Origin: Chthonomonadales bacterium
Lineage (GTDB): Bacteria; Armatimonadota; Chthonomonadetes; Chthonomonadales; CAJBBX01
Direction of reading: 5' to 3'
Assembly: GCA_012517255.1 (NCBI GenBank)
Contig: JAAYVH010000247.1
Span: 1 to 52,483 of the forward strand
DNA length: 52,483 nt
The translations under genes and the position numbers were made by a program. The notes beneath the pieces were generated by a model that was given only the letters and a program-made list of their open reading frames with translations, had not been told where the DNA came from and ran no database searches. Below are positions 1-8,566 of this stretch, in pieces (within the stretch, counting starts at the first letter, position 1; every line of letters starts with the position of its first letter).

Positions 1-323
1 AGCCGCGCCAGTTCGACCGTCTCCCACAGCGACACGTCGGAAGCCAGCCTGATGCCTCCCTTGAACGGACCGCGAGCGTTGTTGTGCAGCCCGAGAACGC
101 CCCACAGTACGATCACCTTGCCTAGAATCTTGCACGGCAGCCTGAACGTGCGGACCTCTTGAGGACTGATCAGCTCCGCAATCGTCGGCCCGTCGAGACC
201 GAGATGGCGACCGGCCCGTTCCATGAACGCCCTGCTTCTGGTCACGGGCTCGCGGCTTGCCACCAGGTTCTCGAGCGTAGATTCGACGGAGCCGTAGGGC
301 TCTCGCGGTGCATCGGGTCTCAT
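1..323 (-). CDS. Glu/Leu/Phe/Val dehydrogenase, N-terminal part (cut by window edge)
   Basis: I translated this directly from the minus strand. The ATG lies at 323-321 and about 107 codons run off the left edge. The frame contains NNARGPFKGGIR, the substrate-binding segment of the glutamate/leucine dehydrogenase dimerisation domain, where the lysine contacts the substrate carboxylate; GGIR continues into a typical LASDVSLWETVELAR helix. The family catalyses NAD(P)-dependent oxidative deamination of an amino acid to a 2-oxoacid. The start overlaps the stop of the GH130-like gene (ATGA), so it is the last visible gene of the minus-strand catabolic operon. A GGGAG-type ribosome site lies about 8 bases upstream. 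Glutamate versus branched-chain specificity cannot be decided from this fragment. Confidence 0.85.
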   Translation of the reverse strand, partial: MRPDAPREPYGSVESTLENLVASREPVTRSRAFMERAGRHLGLDGPTIAELISPQEVRTFRLPCKILGKVIVLWGVLGLHNNARGPFKGGIRLASDVSLWETVELAR

Positions 324-1498
324 GAGGAGTCTCCCTTGGGGGTCGTGCCGGCGGCATGCCGGCTGTCGTTGTTGACCAGCGGACGGTGCGGGCTATCGGT
401 GGACCTGCAAAGCCCCACGGCGCGGCGACCGAAGCCATGGTTCCAGTAGAGGTTCCACGCCCCGTGCCACGGTACGAGTGACCAGGCCTCGTACAGGGGC
501 GCATACCAGAAGACGATCGGAATCCTCTCAAGCTCGGGAACGTTTCCCATGAACGGCGAACTGCTCCGCTTCAGCAGTCGCGTCGGGTCTTCCCGATCGA
601 AGAGCGCCTGGGCCGGATAGTGGGCGTATTGCTTCAGGTCGGATCGTCCGTCACGCCGCCGATCGTCGTTGATCCCGTTGTAGATGAGCAGAATGCCGTC
701 GTCCCGCACAACGGCGGCGACCGTGTCGATGTAGTAGCTGTCGAACCAGCCGGGCCGCAGCGGCATCGGATGCACGAGACCGCCCGAGCGGTCGCGTACG
801 ATCTGCCAGTCCACGAGATTCTCCGACGTGGCGGCGCACAGGCATTCCCGGCCAATGGTGGACAGGCAGTTCAGGTACATCCAATAGCGCCCGCCGATCT
901 TCGTGGCCACCAGCCGGTCGCCCTCAAGGCGGGTCACCACCGCCGGGTGCGGGAAGCGCCAGGGAGCATGCTCGGGAATCACGTCCATGTCCCGCTTGGC
1001 GGCGCGCGCGAATGCCCTGCCATGCACCGACCAGTCCGCAAGGTCCCGGGTCGAGGCGACGGCAAGCTCCTGAGGCTGCGCTGTCACATGCTGGAACATG
1101 TTGAAGTACAGATAGTACGTGCCGTCCTCGGACGCAACCAGTCGTGAGTCGCCGTAGCTCACGCTCAGGCTCGGATCATGCCGTATCAGATCCAGCCACG
1201 GATCGTCGAGACGCGCGTGGAAGACGGGCTGATCGGAGCGCTCAAAACGGATGCCGTCGGAGCTCCACGCCAACCCCATGCGCCACTGGTCATCTTCGCC
1301 ATAGGCGCGGTAGACGGCCACGATTCGCCCATCGTACACAGAGCACGCGGGGCAGTAGGCATCCTGTTCCCACCGGACTCTGCACCCGATCAACGGGTCG
1401 AAGAACGTCTTGTCCGACTCGCCCGGCATCACGGAGATCACGGCATCGTTCACCCGCTCGAACGGTATCTCCCACTCTGGCCTGGGTTGCTCAACCAC
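320..1498 (-). CDS. GH130/GH43-like five-bladed beta-propeller glycosidase or phosphorylase
   Basis: This 392-residue protein starts at a GTG. Its repeated aromatic/Gly segments (YRAYGEDD, GLAWSSDGIRFERSD, GTYYLYFN, TSENLVDWQ) are typical of blades in the GH130/GH43/GH32 propeller families, which act on mannosides, arabinosides or related glycans. The canonical GH130 EDPR segment appears altered to GDSRLVA, so the exact family and the choice between phosphorolysis and hydrolysis are uncertain. There is no signal peptide, so a cytoplasmic location is likely. The gene follows the DUF6785 transporter across a spacer filled with heptamer repeats, and its stop overlaps the start of the dehydrogenase by four bases. 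Its role is presumably breakdown of an imported oligosaccharide. Confidence 0.65.
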   Translation of the reverse strand: MVEQPRPEWEIPFERVNDAVISVMPGESDKTFFDPLIGCRVRWEQDAYCPACSVYDGRIVAVYRAYGEDDQWRMGLAWSSDGIRFERSDQPVFHARLDDPWLDLIRHDPSLSVSYGDSRLVASEDGTYYLYFNMFQHVTAQPQELAVASTRDLADWSVHGRAFARAAKRDMDVIPEHAPWRFPHPAVVTRLEGDRLVATKIGGRYWMYLNCLSTIGRECLCAATSENLVDWQIVRDRSGGLVHPMPLRPGWFDSYYIDTVAAVVRDDGILLIYNGINDDRRRDGRSDLKQYAHYPAQALFDREDPTRLLKRSSSPFMGNVPELERIPIVFWYAPLYEAWSLVPWHGAWNLYWNHGFGRRAVGLCRSTDSPHRPLVNNDSRHAAGTTPKGDSS

Positions 1499-1535
1499 TG
1501 CCGCCCATTCCCTTCATCCCTGTCATCTCCCGCCT

Positions 1536-1660
1536 CTCACCCCTCGCCACTCGCCTCGCCACTCGCCTCGCCTCTCGCCTCTCGCCTCTTGCCTCTTGCC
1601 TCTCGCCTCTTGCCCCTCGCCTCTCGCCTCTCGCCTCTTGCCTCTTGCCCCTCGCCCCTA
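1536..1660. repeat. Heptanucleotide tandem array 1 (CTCGCCT/CTTGCCT)
   Basis: About 17 degenerate copies of a pyrimidine-rich heptamer, plus-strand consensus YTYGCCY (CTCGCCT, CTTGCCT, CTCGCCC), with a few 5-base remnants at the left end. The array fills almost all of the spacer between the DUF6785 transporter and the GH130-like gene and touches the TAG stop of the transporter at 1658-1660. Confidence 0.9.
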
Positions 1661-3613
1661 GTACGGCGACGCCCCTTTCGTCCCGGCAAGGCTAAGCCCG
1701 ATTCCCCACACAAAGTGAGTAACGCAATCCCCGAGAGCGAGCCCGAGGAAGAACGGCACCGACTGGCGATAGGCCCGGAGCCCTCCGAAACGCACGACAA
1801 GCGCCTTGATGAGCCACGTCACGAAGATTACGTTCCACATGCCCCACTCGAGCGCGTAGCTGACTGTGAACAGGTAGCCGATCGGATGTAGCGGAAAGCC
1901 GATCCAGGCACTGCGCGCGTACGTGAGCAGGAGGACTACTCCGGCCGAGACGCCCGCACGCGCCAACGGGCCTGCCTCGAGATCGCGCGCGCTTGCCACC
2001 CAGTTGGTGAAGCGAGACCACGCGTAGCCCGCCAGCCATGTTGAGTCGCCTGTGACGCGCGCCGAGGCGGCCCCACGGTCGTAGAATATCTGCAGCAGCG
2101 TCACCATGCCCAGCGCGATGGAGACGGCGCTCGTTAGCAAGACGATCTTGAGCATCGTCCGTTTGCTGGCGCGCAGCCTGTCGGCAAACACAAACGCCTC
2201 GAGCTGATGACCCATGGGTATCTGCTCGTAGGTACGATCGAACCAGTAGAAGCTCGTCAGCGTCGCGGATTCGGTGCGCGTGAGGCGCGCCGTCCCAACG
2301 AAGTTCGTCGTCCATTCGGTGAAGCTGAAGAACGCCATGCAGAAGAGGGGCATGGCGATCTGGGCGTACATGCGCGTCAGAACGACAATCGCGATGAAGT
2401 ACAGGGCGAAGGCGAGCAGCGACACCGATAGCCTCATCCCTAACAGGAGCCACGAGCCGAGAGCAAGGATCAGGTAGCCCGCCAGCGCTCCGAGCAGCGC
2501 CGTGCGATAGGTCATGGCCTCCTGATCATCTCCGGGAATGGGCTCCCGCCGACGAATGGCCCCCGCCATCTCCCTCAGGAACGACCGCGCGTTCCAGAGG
2601 ATGACGACGAACATACCAAGCCAGGCTCCTTCGGCCGCGTTCGACAGGTACGGGAACTGATCGCCCGCCTGAACCGAGCCTGCATCCCGCCAGCCCAGCA
2701 TGGTTGCGCCAACGGTCATCAGACGGATCAGGACGAAGAAAAACCAGCAACTGAACGAGACTTCGAGCGGGATGAGGTAGCACAGCCCGATGGCCAGTGG
2801 CCACCAGACCATGATCATGGGCGTGAGTGCCATCCACGGCCCGCTCGTCAGATACGGCGTCGCAATGTCGTTCTCTGCCAGTTTGACGCCAGGCACCGCC
2901 GGAACCATCGAGGAAACGTAGTTGAGTGACAGGAGGCCGCATGTTAGCGCGAAGCCCAGCACGAGCAGACGGCTCTGGAACAGGGCGCGCACGTCGCCTT
3001 GCCGCGCCATGGTGACAGGCAGATCAATGATGGGAAACGGCAGACGCTCCTGATCCAGCCAGGGCCGCCTTACGATGGAGGCAAGGCACAGCATCGTCCA
3101 GAGCAGCACGAAGAAGAATGCGCCCCAGAACGCCAGCGGGAGCAGCCAGGGACCCAGAACTCCCGGCCTGAAGAACGCCCAGAAGTCGCGCGTCCCCATG
3201 AAGAAGGCGCTCACCAGCTTGGGATCACGCGGCGCAAGGATCGGCGACATCGAGGCGGCGGTGTCGGGTCCGGCAGCCAGATGCGGCATGTAGGACGGCC
3301 ACAGCACTGTCGGAAACAGATAGTGGAGCAGCTTTACGGAGGTGATGATCGAGCCCATCGTCGTCATGACGAAGACCACCATGAAGTCGGTGGGAGTGAA
3401 GACCCACTGCGGGCGGACCCGCTTCAGGTAGGCGTTCGCCACCATCATCATAAAGAGGATGCCGATGACCGTCTGGACGACGGTGAAGATCGAGGGGGTG
3501 CCGATGTGCCCCAGCGTCAGCTCCTCGTAGATGAGCCACACTGTGTGAACGAGGGTGAGGATCAGCCCGAGAACGACCGCTCGCGCGGTGATCGGAGCGT
3601 AGGACCGGCTCAT
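1658..3613 (-). CDS. DUF6785/DUF6784 family polytopic membrane protein (OPT-like transporter)
   Basis: This 651-residue protein is dominated by hydrophobic segments (about 12-14 predicted helices). It opens with a cytoplasmic MSRSYAPIT segment followed by a long first helix. The conserved-looking loops TPTDFMVVFVMTTMGS and LPFPIIDLPVTMA, and the FPLHPIGY segment near the C-terminus, match my recollection of the DUF6785/DUF6784 proteins common in Armatimonadota, Planctomycetes and Verrucomicrobia. These are related to oligopeptide transporters. The substrate is unknown; context suggests a carbohydrate or amine product of the surrounding catabolic genes. The start overlaps the stop of the secreted paralog upstream (ATGA), so translation is coupled. 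The family call rests on remembered features, not a search. Confidence 0.7.
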   Translation of the reverse strand: MSRSYAPITARAVVLGLILTLVHTVWLIYEELTLGHIGTPSIFTVVQTVIGILFMMMVANAYLKRVRPQWVFTPTDFMVVFVMTTMGSIITSVKLLHYLFPTVLWPSYMPHLAAGPDTAASMSPILAPRDPKLVSAFFMGTRDFWAFFRPGVLGPWLLPLAFWGAFFFVLLWTMLCLASIVRRPWLDQERLPFPIIDLPVTMARQGDVRALFQSRLLVLGFALTCGLLSLNYVSSMVPAVPGVKLAENDIATPYLTSGPWMALTPMIMVWWPLAIGLCYLIPLEVSFSCWFFFVLIRLMTVGATMLGWRDAGSVQAGDQFPYLSNAAEGAWLGMFVVILWNARSFLREMAGAIRRREPIPGDDQEAMTYRTALLGALAGYLILALGSWLLLGMRLSVSLLAFALYFIAIVVLTRMYAQIAMPLFCMAFFSFTEWTTNFVGTARLTRTESATLTSFYWFDRTYEQIPMGHQLEAFVFADRLRASKRTMLKIVLLTSAVSIALGMVTLLQIFYDRGAASARVTGDSTWLAGYAWSRFTNWVASARDLEAGPLARAGVSAGVVLLLTYARSAWIGFPLHPIGYLFTVSYALEWGMWNVIFVTWLIKALVVRFGGLRAYRQSVPFFLGLALGDCVTHFVWGIGLSLAGTKGASPY

Positions 3614-4995
3614 GGGCGTCCCCCGACCGCAGGATCCGCTTCAGGCGCCGCCTCGCGCAACCGCTCGGCCAACCTCTCCAGGAAGCGCTCCGGAGCCTCC
3701 GGAAACGGGAAGCGTGCGTCGGCGCGAGGTCGGACCCGTCGGAGCGCCGCCTGTGCCTCCTTGGAGGTGGAGAGCCTGCAGGCCAGCGGAGCGAGCCGAT
3801 GCTCTGGCGGCAGCTTGCGCTCCCAGTTGCTGAGCCCCTCCACGAACCGAAACACCTGCGAAAGATCGCGCCACGATGCGTCATCCGCGATCAACCGCGC
3901 GTATTCGTCCAGTACCCGCTCCGGCGTTGCTCGAGGATCACGACAGAACCTGCCGAAGGCAAAGGTGTTCAGCGCTTTGGGGAGGTGACCGGCATAGCTC
4001 CAGTTGCCGATGATGCCGTCCACGCCGATGGCGCGCATCTGTGACACGCAGCGGCGGATGTAGCGTGTGTCTATCTGCACACGCGGGCGTTGAACGCCAT
4101 CGGGCCCGACGTCCCCGTCGTCGGCCTCGTCGAGCAGGAAGTAGGGCCATGCCCATATCCGCTTCGCGCCCCGTTCGCGGAGACGCCGTATGTCCGCAGC
4201 ATCAGGGAATGGAGCCGCGGCCAGCCCAGCACGATCCTCAGCGAGAACACGCAGGGCGAGCGGACGATAGTAGGTGTGCCCGGGGATCTGCACGCCGCAG
4301 TCCGGACCGATCAGATCGGGGGCGTCGAATACCTGCCGCGTCAGAAGCTCTTCGCGAATCCACCAGGCCGACGTGAAGCAGCTCATATCCGGGTACTGCC
4401 AGTAGGCAATGGCCCAGGGATTGACGCTGAAGCGCGCACGCGGAGCCTCACGCTTCACGACTCTGCGCACATCTCTGGCCATGGACATCCACTCGGAGGC
4501 TGGGAGCGGACCGAACGGCGCCCGAACGGCTCCCCCGGGATCGCCGGCGACCAGCGTGAAACCGTCTGCCCGGTTCAGAGCGCGAACCGCACGCCTTATG
4601 GCCTCCAGGCGGGCGTTGCGCGCCCTCTCATCCCGCGGGTCGAACAGCACGCCCGTGCCTGTCGGCTCGCGCTCGTCCGGTCCCTCCCACTGGGCGATGT
4701 TCGAGAAGAGGATCACGTCGGTGCGGAAGCCGCTGCGCGCAGCGTTCGCGACGCCATCGGCGAACCGCCGGTAGTAATCCTCCAGCAGGTCCGCCCGAAT
4801 GGACCAATGCGTGTCGCAGAACTGGAGCGTGTTGATGCCGCAGGCCTTCCAGAAGGCGTGCTGACTAGGCGTGTCATGCCACACGTAGAGGCCAACCGTG
4901 CTGAAGGCTGAGGGCTGAGGGCTGAAGGCCGAAGGCGGCGCAGGCGCAGGCGCGGCTCCGGCCAGGGCACAGGCACAAAGGACCACCGCCAGCAT
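3610..4995 (-). CDS. Secreted protein of unknown function, paralog of 4999-6423
   Basis: This 461-residue protein has a short signal-like N-terminus (LAVVLCACALAGAA) and then a Pro/Ser linker derived from a heptamer repeat. The body resembles a TIM-barrel glycosidase-type fold: VGLYVWHDT near the start, a later LQFCDTHW segment, GFTLVAGDPGG in the middle, and IWAWPYFLLDEADDG. It aligns over its full length with its upstream neighbour, sharing the order VG(L/I)YV, FCDT, AGDPGG, (A/G)WPYFL(L/V)DE and the AFGR(F/M)CRDP segment. The two genes are therefore a tandem duplication that has diverged strongly. I recognise no named family. The start lies three bases after the upstream TAG with only a weak ribosome site, so translational coupling is likely. 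Confidence 0.75.
   Translation of the reverse strand: MLAVVLCACALAGAAPAPAPPSAFSPQPSAFSTVGLYVWHDTPSQHAFWKACGINTLQFCDTHWSIRADLLEDYYRRFADGVANAARSGFRTDVILFSNIAQWEGPDEREPTGTGVLFDPRDERARNARLEAIRRAVRALNRADGFTLVAGDPGGAVRAPFGPLPASEWMSMARDVRRVVKREAPRARFSVNPWAIAYWQYPDMSCFTSAWWIREELLTRQVFDAPDLIGPDCGVQIPGHTYYRPLALRVLAEDRAGLAAAPFPDAADIRRLRERGAKRIWAWPYFLLDEADDGDVGPDGVQRPRVQIDTRYIRRCVSQMRAIGVDGIIGNWSYAGHLPKALNTFAFGRFCRDPRATPERVLDEYARLIADDASWRDLSQVFRFVEGLSNWERKLPPEHRLAPLACRLSTSKEAQAALRRVRPRADARFPFPEAPERFLERLAERLREAAPEADPAVGGRP
4897..4937. repeat. Short heptamer array inside the secreted-protein gene (inverted orientation)
   Basis: About five to six copies of GCTGARG lie just after the signal-peptide region and encode the SAFSPQPSAF linker. 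On the plus strand this is purine-rich, so it is inverted relative to arrays 1-3. The same TTCAGCC variant occurs at the right end of array 2. Confidence 0.75.
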
Positions 4996-4998
4996 GCC

Positions 4999-6423
4999 CT
5001 ATGGCTTCTGCGGGCGGTAGTGGGGGCTCGGACCACCAATGTCGCCCGCTGCTATGGTCTCGAGCCGGCGTCTGAGCCGCGGGAGGTACTGCTCCGGCGG
5101 CTCCGGAAGGACGATGCGGGTCAGTTTCCTGGGTACGACCGTCGCCAGAAGGTCCATCGCCGCCTGTGCGGTCGTCAGGTCGCCCGTGTCGAAGTCCCTG
5201 AGCCGGTACTTCTTCGGCAGGCTGTTCTGCCAGTTGCAGTTGTTCTCGATGAAGCGCAGCACACGTCCCAGCGCAGCCTTCGATGAGTCGTCCTCGATGA
5301 TGCCGGCGTACTCATCGAGCGCAGCCCCCGGGGTCAACTTCGGATCGCGGCACATGCGTCCGAACGCGTAGATGTTCAGCGCCTCGGCGGCAACGAACGA
5401 TGCGTTCGCGACGAGCCCGTCAAGCCTCAGGCGCAGCCCATGATCCACGATGGCACGGATGTAGCGGGTCTCGGATCCAGCCTGTCCCTTTGTCACAACG
5501 TTGTTCGGCGTTATGAACCCGTCGTCGCACTCGTCAACCAGGAAATAAGGCCAGCCGTAGACCGGGCTCACCTTGCGGCGGCGCAGCGCCTCTATGTCTG
5601 AGGGCTGCGGAAAGGGCGCGGGCTTGACGCCGGCGTCTGCGTAGGTGGTGAGCGTGAGCGAGCGGTAGTAGTTGTCCATGGAAAAGATGACGCCGCAGTC
5701 GCTGCCGAGGAGATCCGGCTGAGCGATGGCTGCTTGCGACAGTTCCACTTGCTTCTGCCAGAACGTGAGGCTGAACGGCGATGGAAACCCCGCCCATTCG
5801 GCGATGGCCCAGAGGTTCACGGCAAAGCCCGCCTGCGGCGCTTCCTCGCGGACGATGGCGCGGACGCTGCGGGCAAAGGCCGCGCAGTCTGCGATCGTCG
5901 CCTTGCCTTCGGGATCGCCGCCCGGATCGCCCGCGAAGAACTGGAAGCCGTCCGCATGCTTAAGAGCTCGGACAGCCTGACGGACGAACGACAGGCGTTC
6001 CTTCAAGAGCTCGGTGTCCAGAGCCGAGAACGTGCCTGCGTTGCCGGTCGCGTCGGGACCCTTCCACTGCTTCATGCCCGCCAGCAGGAGGATCCAGACC
6101 CTGAATCCCTTCTTCTGGGCATCTGTGACCGCCTTCGCCAGATCGGCATAGTACTCGGGCAAACGATCGGGACGGTGGCCGAACCCCGTATCGCAGAACT
6201 CCAGATAGTTGTAGCCGCACCCCCTGTAAAAGTCGAGATAGTGGGCCTGCTCCGTGGTCGGCGGCTGAACATAGATGCCCACGGTCTGCAGCTCTGGCGC
6301 TTCTCCCATCGCCATGCCTCCTCCAACGCTCTCGCCTACGCAGCGGGCCGATGGCGGCGCTGAAGAGAACGCTGCAAGGCTCCACAGCGCCGCCGCACCG
6401 GCAACGAGCGCAAGCTCCCTCAT
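4999..6423 (-). CDS. Secreted protein of unknown function, paralog of 3610-4995
   Basis: 474 residues from the ATG at 6423-6421. The frame stays open far upstream, but this start overlaps the URO-D stop (ATGA) and gives a proper signal peptide (MRELALVAGAAALWSLAAF). The mature part begins TVGIYVQPPT and carries FCDTGFGHRPDRLPEYY, FFAGDPGGDPEG, a GWPYFLVDECDDG segment and an AFGRMCRDP segment, the same landmarks as the neighbouring paralog. The fold looks like a secreted alpha/beta barrel, possibly a glycoside hydrolase, but no catalytic pair can be assigned with confidence. It sits between the URO-D-family protein and its paralog in the catabolic operon. Confidence 0.78.
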   Translation of the reverse strand: MRELALVAGAAALWSLAAFSSAPPSARCVGESVGGGMAMGEAPELQTVGIYVQPPTTEQAHYLDFYRGCGYNYLEFCDTGFGHRPDRLPEYYADLAKAVTDAQKKGFRVWILLLAGMKQWKGPDATGNAGTFSALDTELLKERLSFVRQAVRALKHADGFQFFAGDPGGDPEGKATIADCAAFARSVRAIVREEAPQAGFAVNLWAIAEWAGFPSPFSLTFWQKQVELSQAAIAQPDLLGSDCGVIFSMDNYYRSLTLTTYADAGVKPAPFPQPSDIEALRRRKVSPVYGWPYFLVDECDDGFITPNNVVTKGQAGSETRYIRAIVDHGLRLRLDGLVANASFVAAEALNIYAFGRMCRDPKLTPGAALDEYAGIIEDDSSKAALGRVLRFIENNCNWQNSLPKKYRLRDFDTGDLTTAQAAMDLLATVVPRKLTRIVLPEPPEQYLPRLRRRLETIAAGDIGGPSPHYRPQKP

Positions 6424-7556
6424 CCGCACGCGTCCACGATTTCGCGCACGCGACATACACGATCGAAGCGAGCATCCGGCGGAACCTGATCGGCAACGCC
6501 GAGCACGAAGCCTGAACCCCGGGGGAACGTGGCGAGCGCTTCTCGAACGAAGTCCTCGAACATGGCATCGGCATAGAGGGGCGAGAACAGCGCTCCCGGC
6601 AGACCTCCCCAGACGATGATCCTGCCCGAAGCCGTCTCGCTGATCTCCTGCAGGCTCATGTCGCCGACCGGTGCAGGCGTGGCCGACTCCACCACATCGA
6701 AGCCTGCCTCGATGAGCAGATCGAGCGAACCGCGCAACGTGCCGTCGTTGTGGATGCCGACCAGTTTGCCGGCATCGTGCAGCTGCTGAATGCGGGTCCG
6801 CCAGTAGGGAAGACAGTAGGTGCGCATGAGCCGCCTTCCGGTGATCTCCGCGGAGAGGTTCTCGGGGAACTCCACGTAGAGGCACGGGCCGTCGGCGATG
6901 ATTGCGAAGATCGGGTCGTCGGCGCGCTCCATGGCGGCGAAGGTGCGTTCCAGCTCCGGGCGCGCCTCAGCCAGCAGCTCCAGCGTCGTCTCCAGACCGG
7001 CGAGCCGCGTGAGGAAGGACTGAAGCGGAGCGGTGCAGACAGGCGATAGGGCGCATGCGAAGCCCTGATCGCCCCAGAGCGCATCGCATCGCGAGAATGC
7101 CTCGTAGTTGGGAGCCACACGCTGATGTTCCGCCATCCAGCGCACAACGGGCAGATCATCCGGCGACTTCACAAAGTGCTCCACATAAGCCCCGGTGCCG
7201 GAATCGGGCAAGTCCCGAATGGCGCTACGCACCTCGCCTACCGGAGTCCTCACGGTCGTGATCGTCAGGCCGTCCTCGACGCTTACCTCCGCCGCGACGG
7301 TCTCGTCGTACGCCTGCTGCCAGATGAACGGGGAGTAGAGATAGACGCCCACGCCGGCTGCCTGATGCATGCGCAGATAGCCCGCTTCGGCATCCGCGAA
7401 CTCGGGAGGGAGGCTGCCGGCGCGCAGGCGGGCCGAGTGCCACCAGCTCAGATCGCCATACCAGGGCGTCCGATCGGGTATGTCGCCCCGCAACACCGCG
7501 AAGACCCGCTCCCGCTCGGTCATGGCGCCCTGCGGCGCCCCCATGGTCGACCCCAT
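6420..7556 (-). CDS. Uroporphyrinogen-decarboxylase (URO-D) family protein
   Basis: This 378-residue protein starts with the TERERVFAVLRGDIPDRTPW opening typical of URO-D-like and corrinoid methyltransferase (MtaA/CmuA) proteins. Later landmarks are GIHNDGTLRGSLDLLIEAGFDVVE and FVLGVADQVPPDARFDRV, which match the metal-site and C-terminal regions of the methyltransferase-like branch. Its place among sugar, creatininase and aminotransferase genes argues against a role in haem synthesis. Such divergent members are common in Armatimonadota and Lentisphaerae catabolic operons, and their reactions are unknown. The first ATG gives a 12-residue leader (MGSTMGAPQGAM); the internal ATG just before TERERV may be the true start. 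Confidence 0.8.
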   Translation of the reverse strand: MGSTMGAPQGAMTERERVFAVLRGDIPDRTPWYGDLSWWHSARLRAGSLPPEFADAEAGYLRMHQAAGVGVYLYSPFIWQQAYDETVAAEVSVEDGLTITTVRTPVGEVRSAIRDLPDSGTGAYVEHFVKSPDDLPVVRWMAEHQRVAPNYEAFSRCDALWGDQGFACALSPVCTAPLQSFLTRLAGLETTLELLAEARPELERTFAAMERADDPIFAIIADGPCLYVEFPENLSAEITGRRLMRTYCLPYWRTRIQQLHDAGKLVGIHNDGTLRGSLDLLIEAGFDVVESATPAPVGDMSLQEISETASGRIIVWGGLPGALFSPLYADAMFEDFVREALATFPRGSGFVLGVADQVPPDARFDRVCRVREIVDACG

Positions 7557-8357
7557 CTATCTGGAGCTCGTCTCGGGCTGGAAGTTCCAGTACTCCTTGA
7601 CGAACCGCACCATATGATCGAGGCACGCCTCGATAAGCACGCGCCCGGTCTCGGCGCTCGATGGCGTCGGATCGCCGAGAAGACCCGTCGTGCTCGGGCT
7701 GTAGTGCCACGTGGACCAGAATACGCGTGTCGAGCCAATGAAGTTGTCGCCCGCGACGAAGTCGGTATGGACATTCACGTGGTCCACGGAGGTGTAGCGA
7801 TCGGTCTTCACGGGATAGCCGTAGTGGAGCATGACGGAGGTCTCGTCCTCGCCGCCGTGGATGCTGCCTCCGGCCGGCCCCTTACGGACGGCGTTGTACT
7901 CCCGCGCTCCGAGATACAGGAAGTTCACAACGGCGGGCGCGATATTGTAATCGTCGGATAGTTCGCGCGCGACCACCCGCAGCAGTTCCGTGTGATGCCC
8001 GTGGCCATTGAGCACCAGTATCTTCCTGAAGCCCATCTCGCACAGGGAGCCGATGATCTGGCGCATCATGTCCATGACCGTGCGAGTCTCCATGCGGATG
8101 GTGCCGGGCCACGCCTGCATAAGCCGCGCAGAGTAGCCGGTCCATATGGCCGGGAGCGTCAGGAAAGGCACGGAACCGTCAGCCGCCAGCCGCTCCCGCA
8201 GATCGTCCATGAACCGCTGGGTGATGAACAGGTCGGTGCCTGTGGGTAGATGCGCCCCATGCTCCTCGATCGTGCCGATGCCCATGATCACCAGAGCGTT
8301 CTGCTCGATGAACGGCTTCAGCTCCTCGGATGTCAGATATTCAAATCGGTGTTCCAT
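7557..8357 (-). CDS. Creatininase-family amidohydrolase
   Basis: 266 residues with the creatininase signature. GTIEEHGAHLPTGTD (about residues 28-42) supplies Glu/His/Asp metal ligands, LNGHGHHTE (about 117-124) supplies the central His, and HGGEDETS (about 167-174) matches the late conserved Glu region. The family hydrolyses cyclic or linear amides (creatinine, formamides, mycofactocin precursor) using a two-metal centre in the cytoplasm. The substrate is unknown here. The stop abuts the URO-D start with no gap. Upstream lies the array-2 spacer. A second family member at 15748-16629 is broken by a stop codon, so this copy may be the only active one nearby. Confidence 0.88.
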   Translation of the reverse strand: MEHRFEYLTSEELKPFIEQNALVIMGIGTIEEHGAHLPTGTDLFITQRFMDDLRERLAADGSVPFLTLPAIWTGYSARLMQAWPGTIRMETRTVMDMMRQIIGSLCEMGFRKILVLNGHGHHTELLRVVARELSDDYNIAPAVVNFLYLGAREYNAVRKGPAGGSIHGGEDETSVMLHYGYPVKTDRYTSVDHVNVHTDFVAGDNFIGSTRVFWSTWHYSPSTTGLLGDPTPSSAETGRVLIEACLDHMVRFVKEYWNFQPETSSR

Positions 8358-8377
8358 ACACTCTCACTCCTCTCACA

Positions 8378-8566
8378 CCCTTCGCCCTTCACCCTTCACC
8401 CCTCAGCCTTCGCCCTTCAGCTTTCGCCCTTCACCCTTCGCCCTTCACCCTTCGCCCTTCACCCTTCACCCTTCGCCCTTCGCCCTTCACCCTTCGCCCT
8501 TCGCCCTTCGCCCTTCACCCTTCACCCTTCGCCCTTCACCCTTCAGCCTTCAGCTCTCAGCCCCAC
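8378..8566. repeat. Heptanucleotide tandem array 2 (TTCGCCC/TTCACCC)
   Basis: Roughly 27 heptamers alternate between TTCGCCC and TTCACCC, with TTCAGCC and CTCAGCC variants at the ends. The array fills the spacer between the creatininase and FGGY kinase genes and runs through the kinase stop codon (8543-8545), so the last kinase residues (LRAEG) are repeat-encoded. It has the same strand orientation as array 1. Confidence 0.92.

Noticed and set aside
1536-1800. Arg/Glu-rich open frames reading through heptamer array 1
   Set aside because: They are low-complexity translations of the repeat with no ribosome site and no homology-like features.
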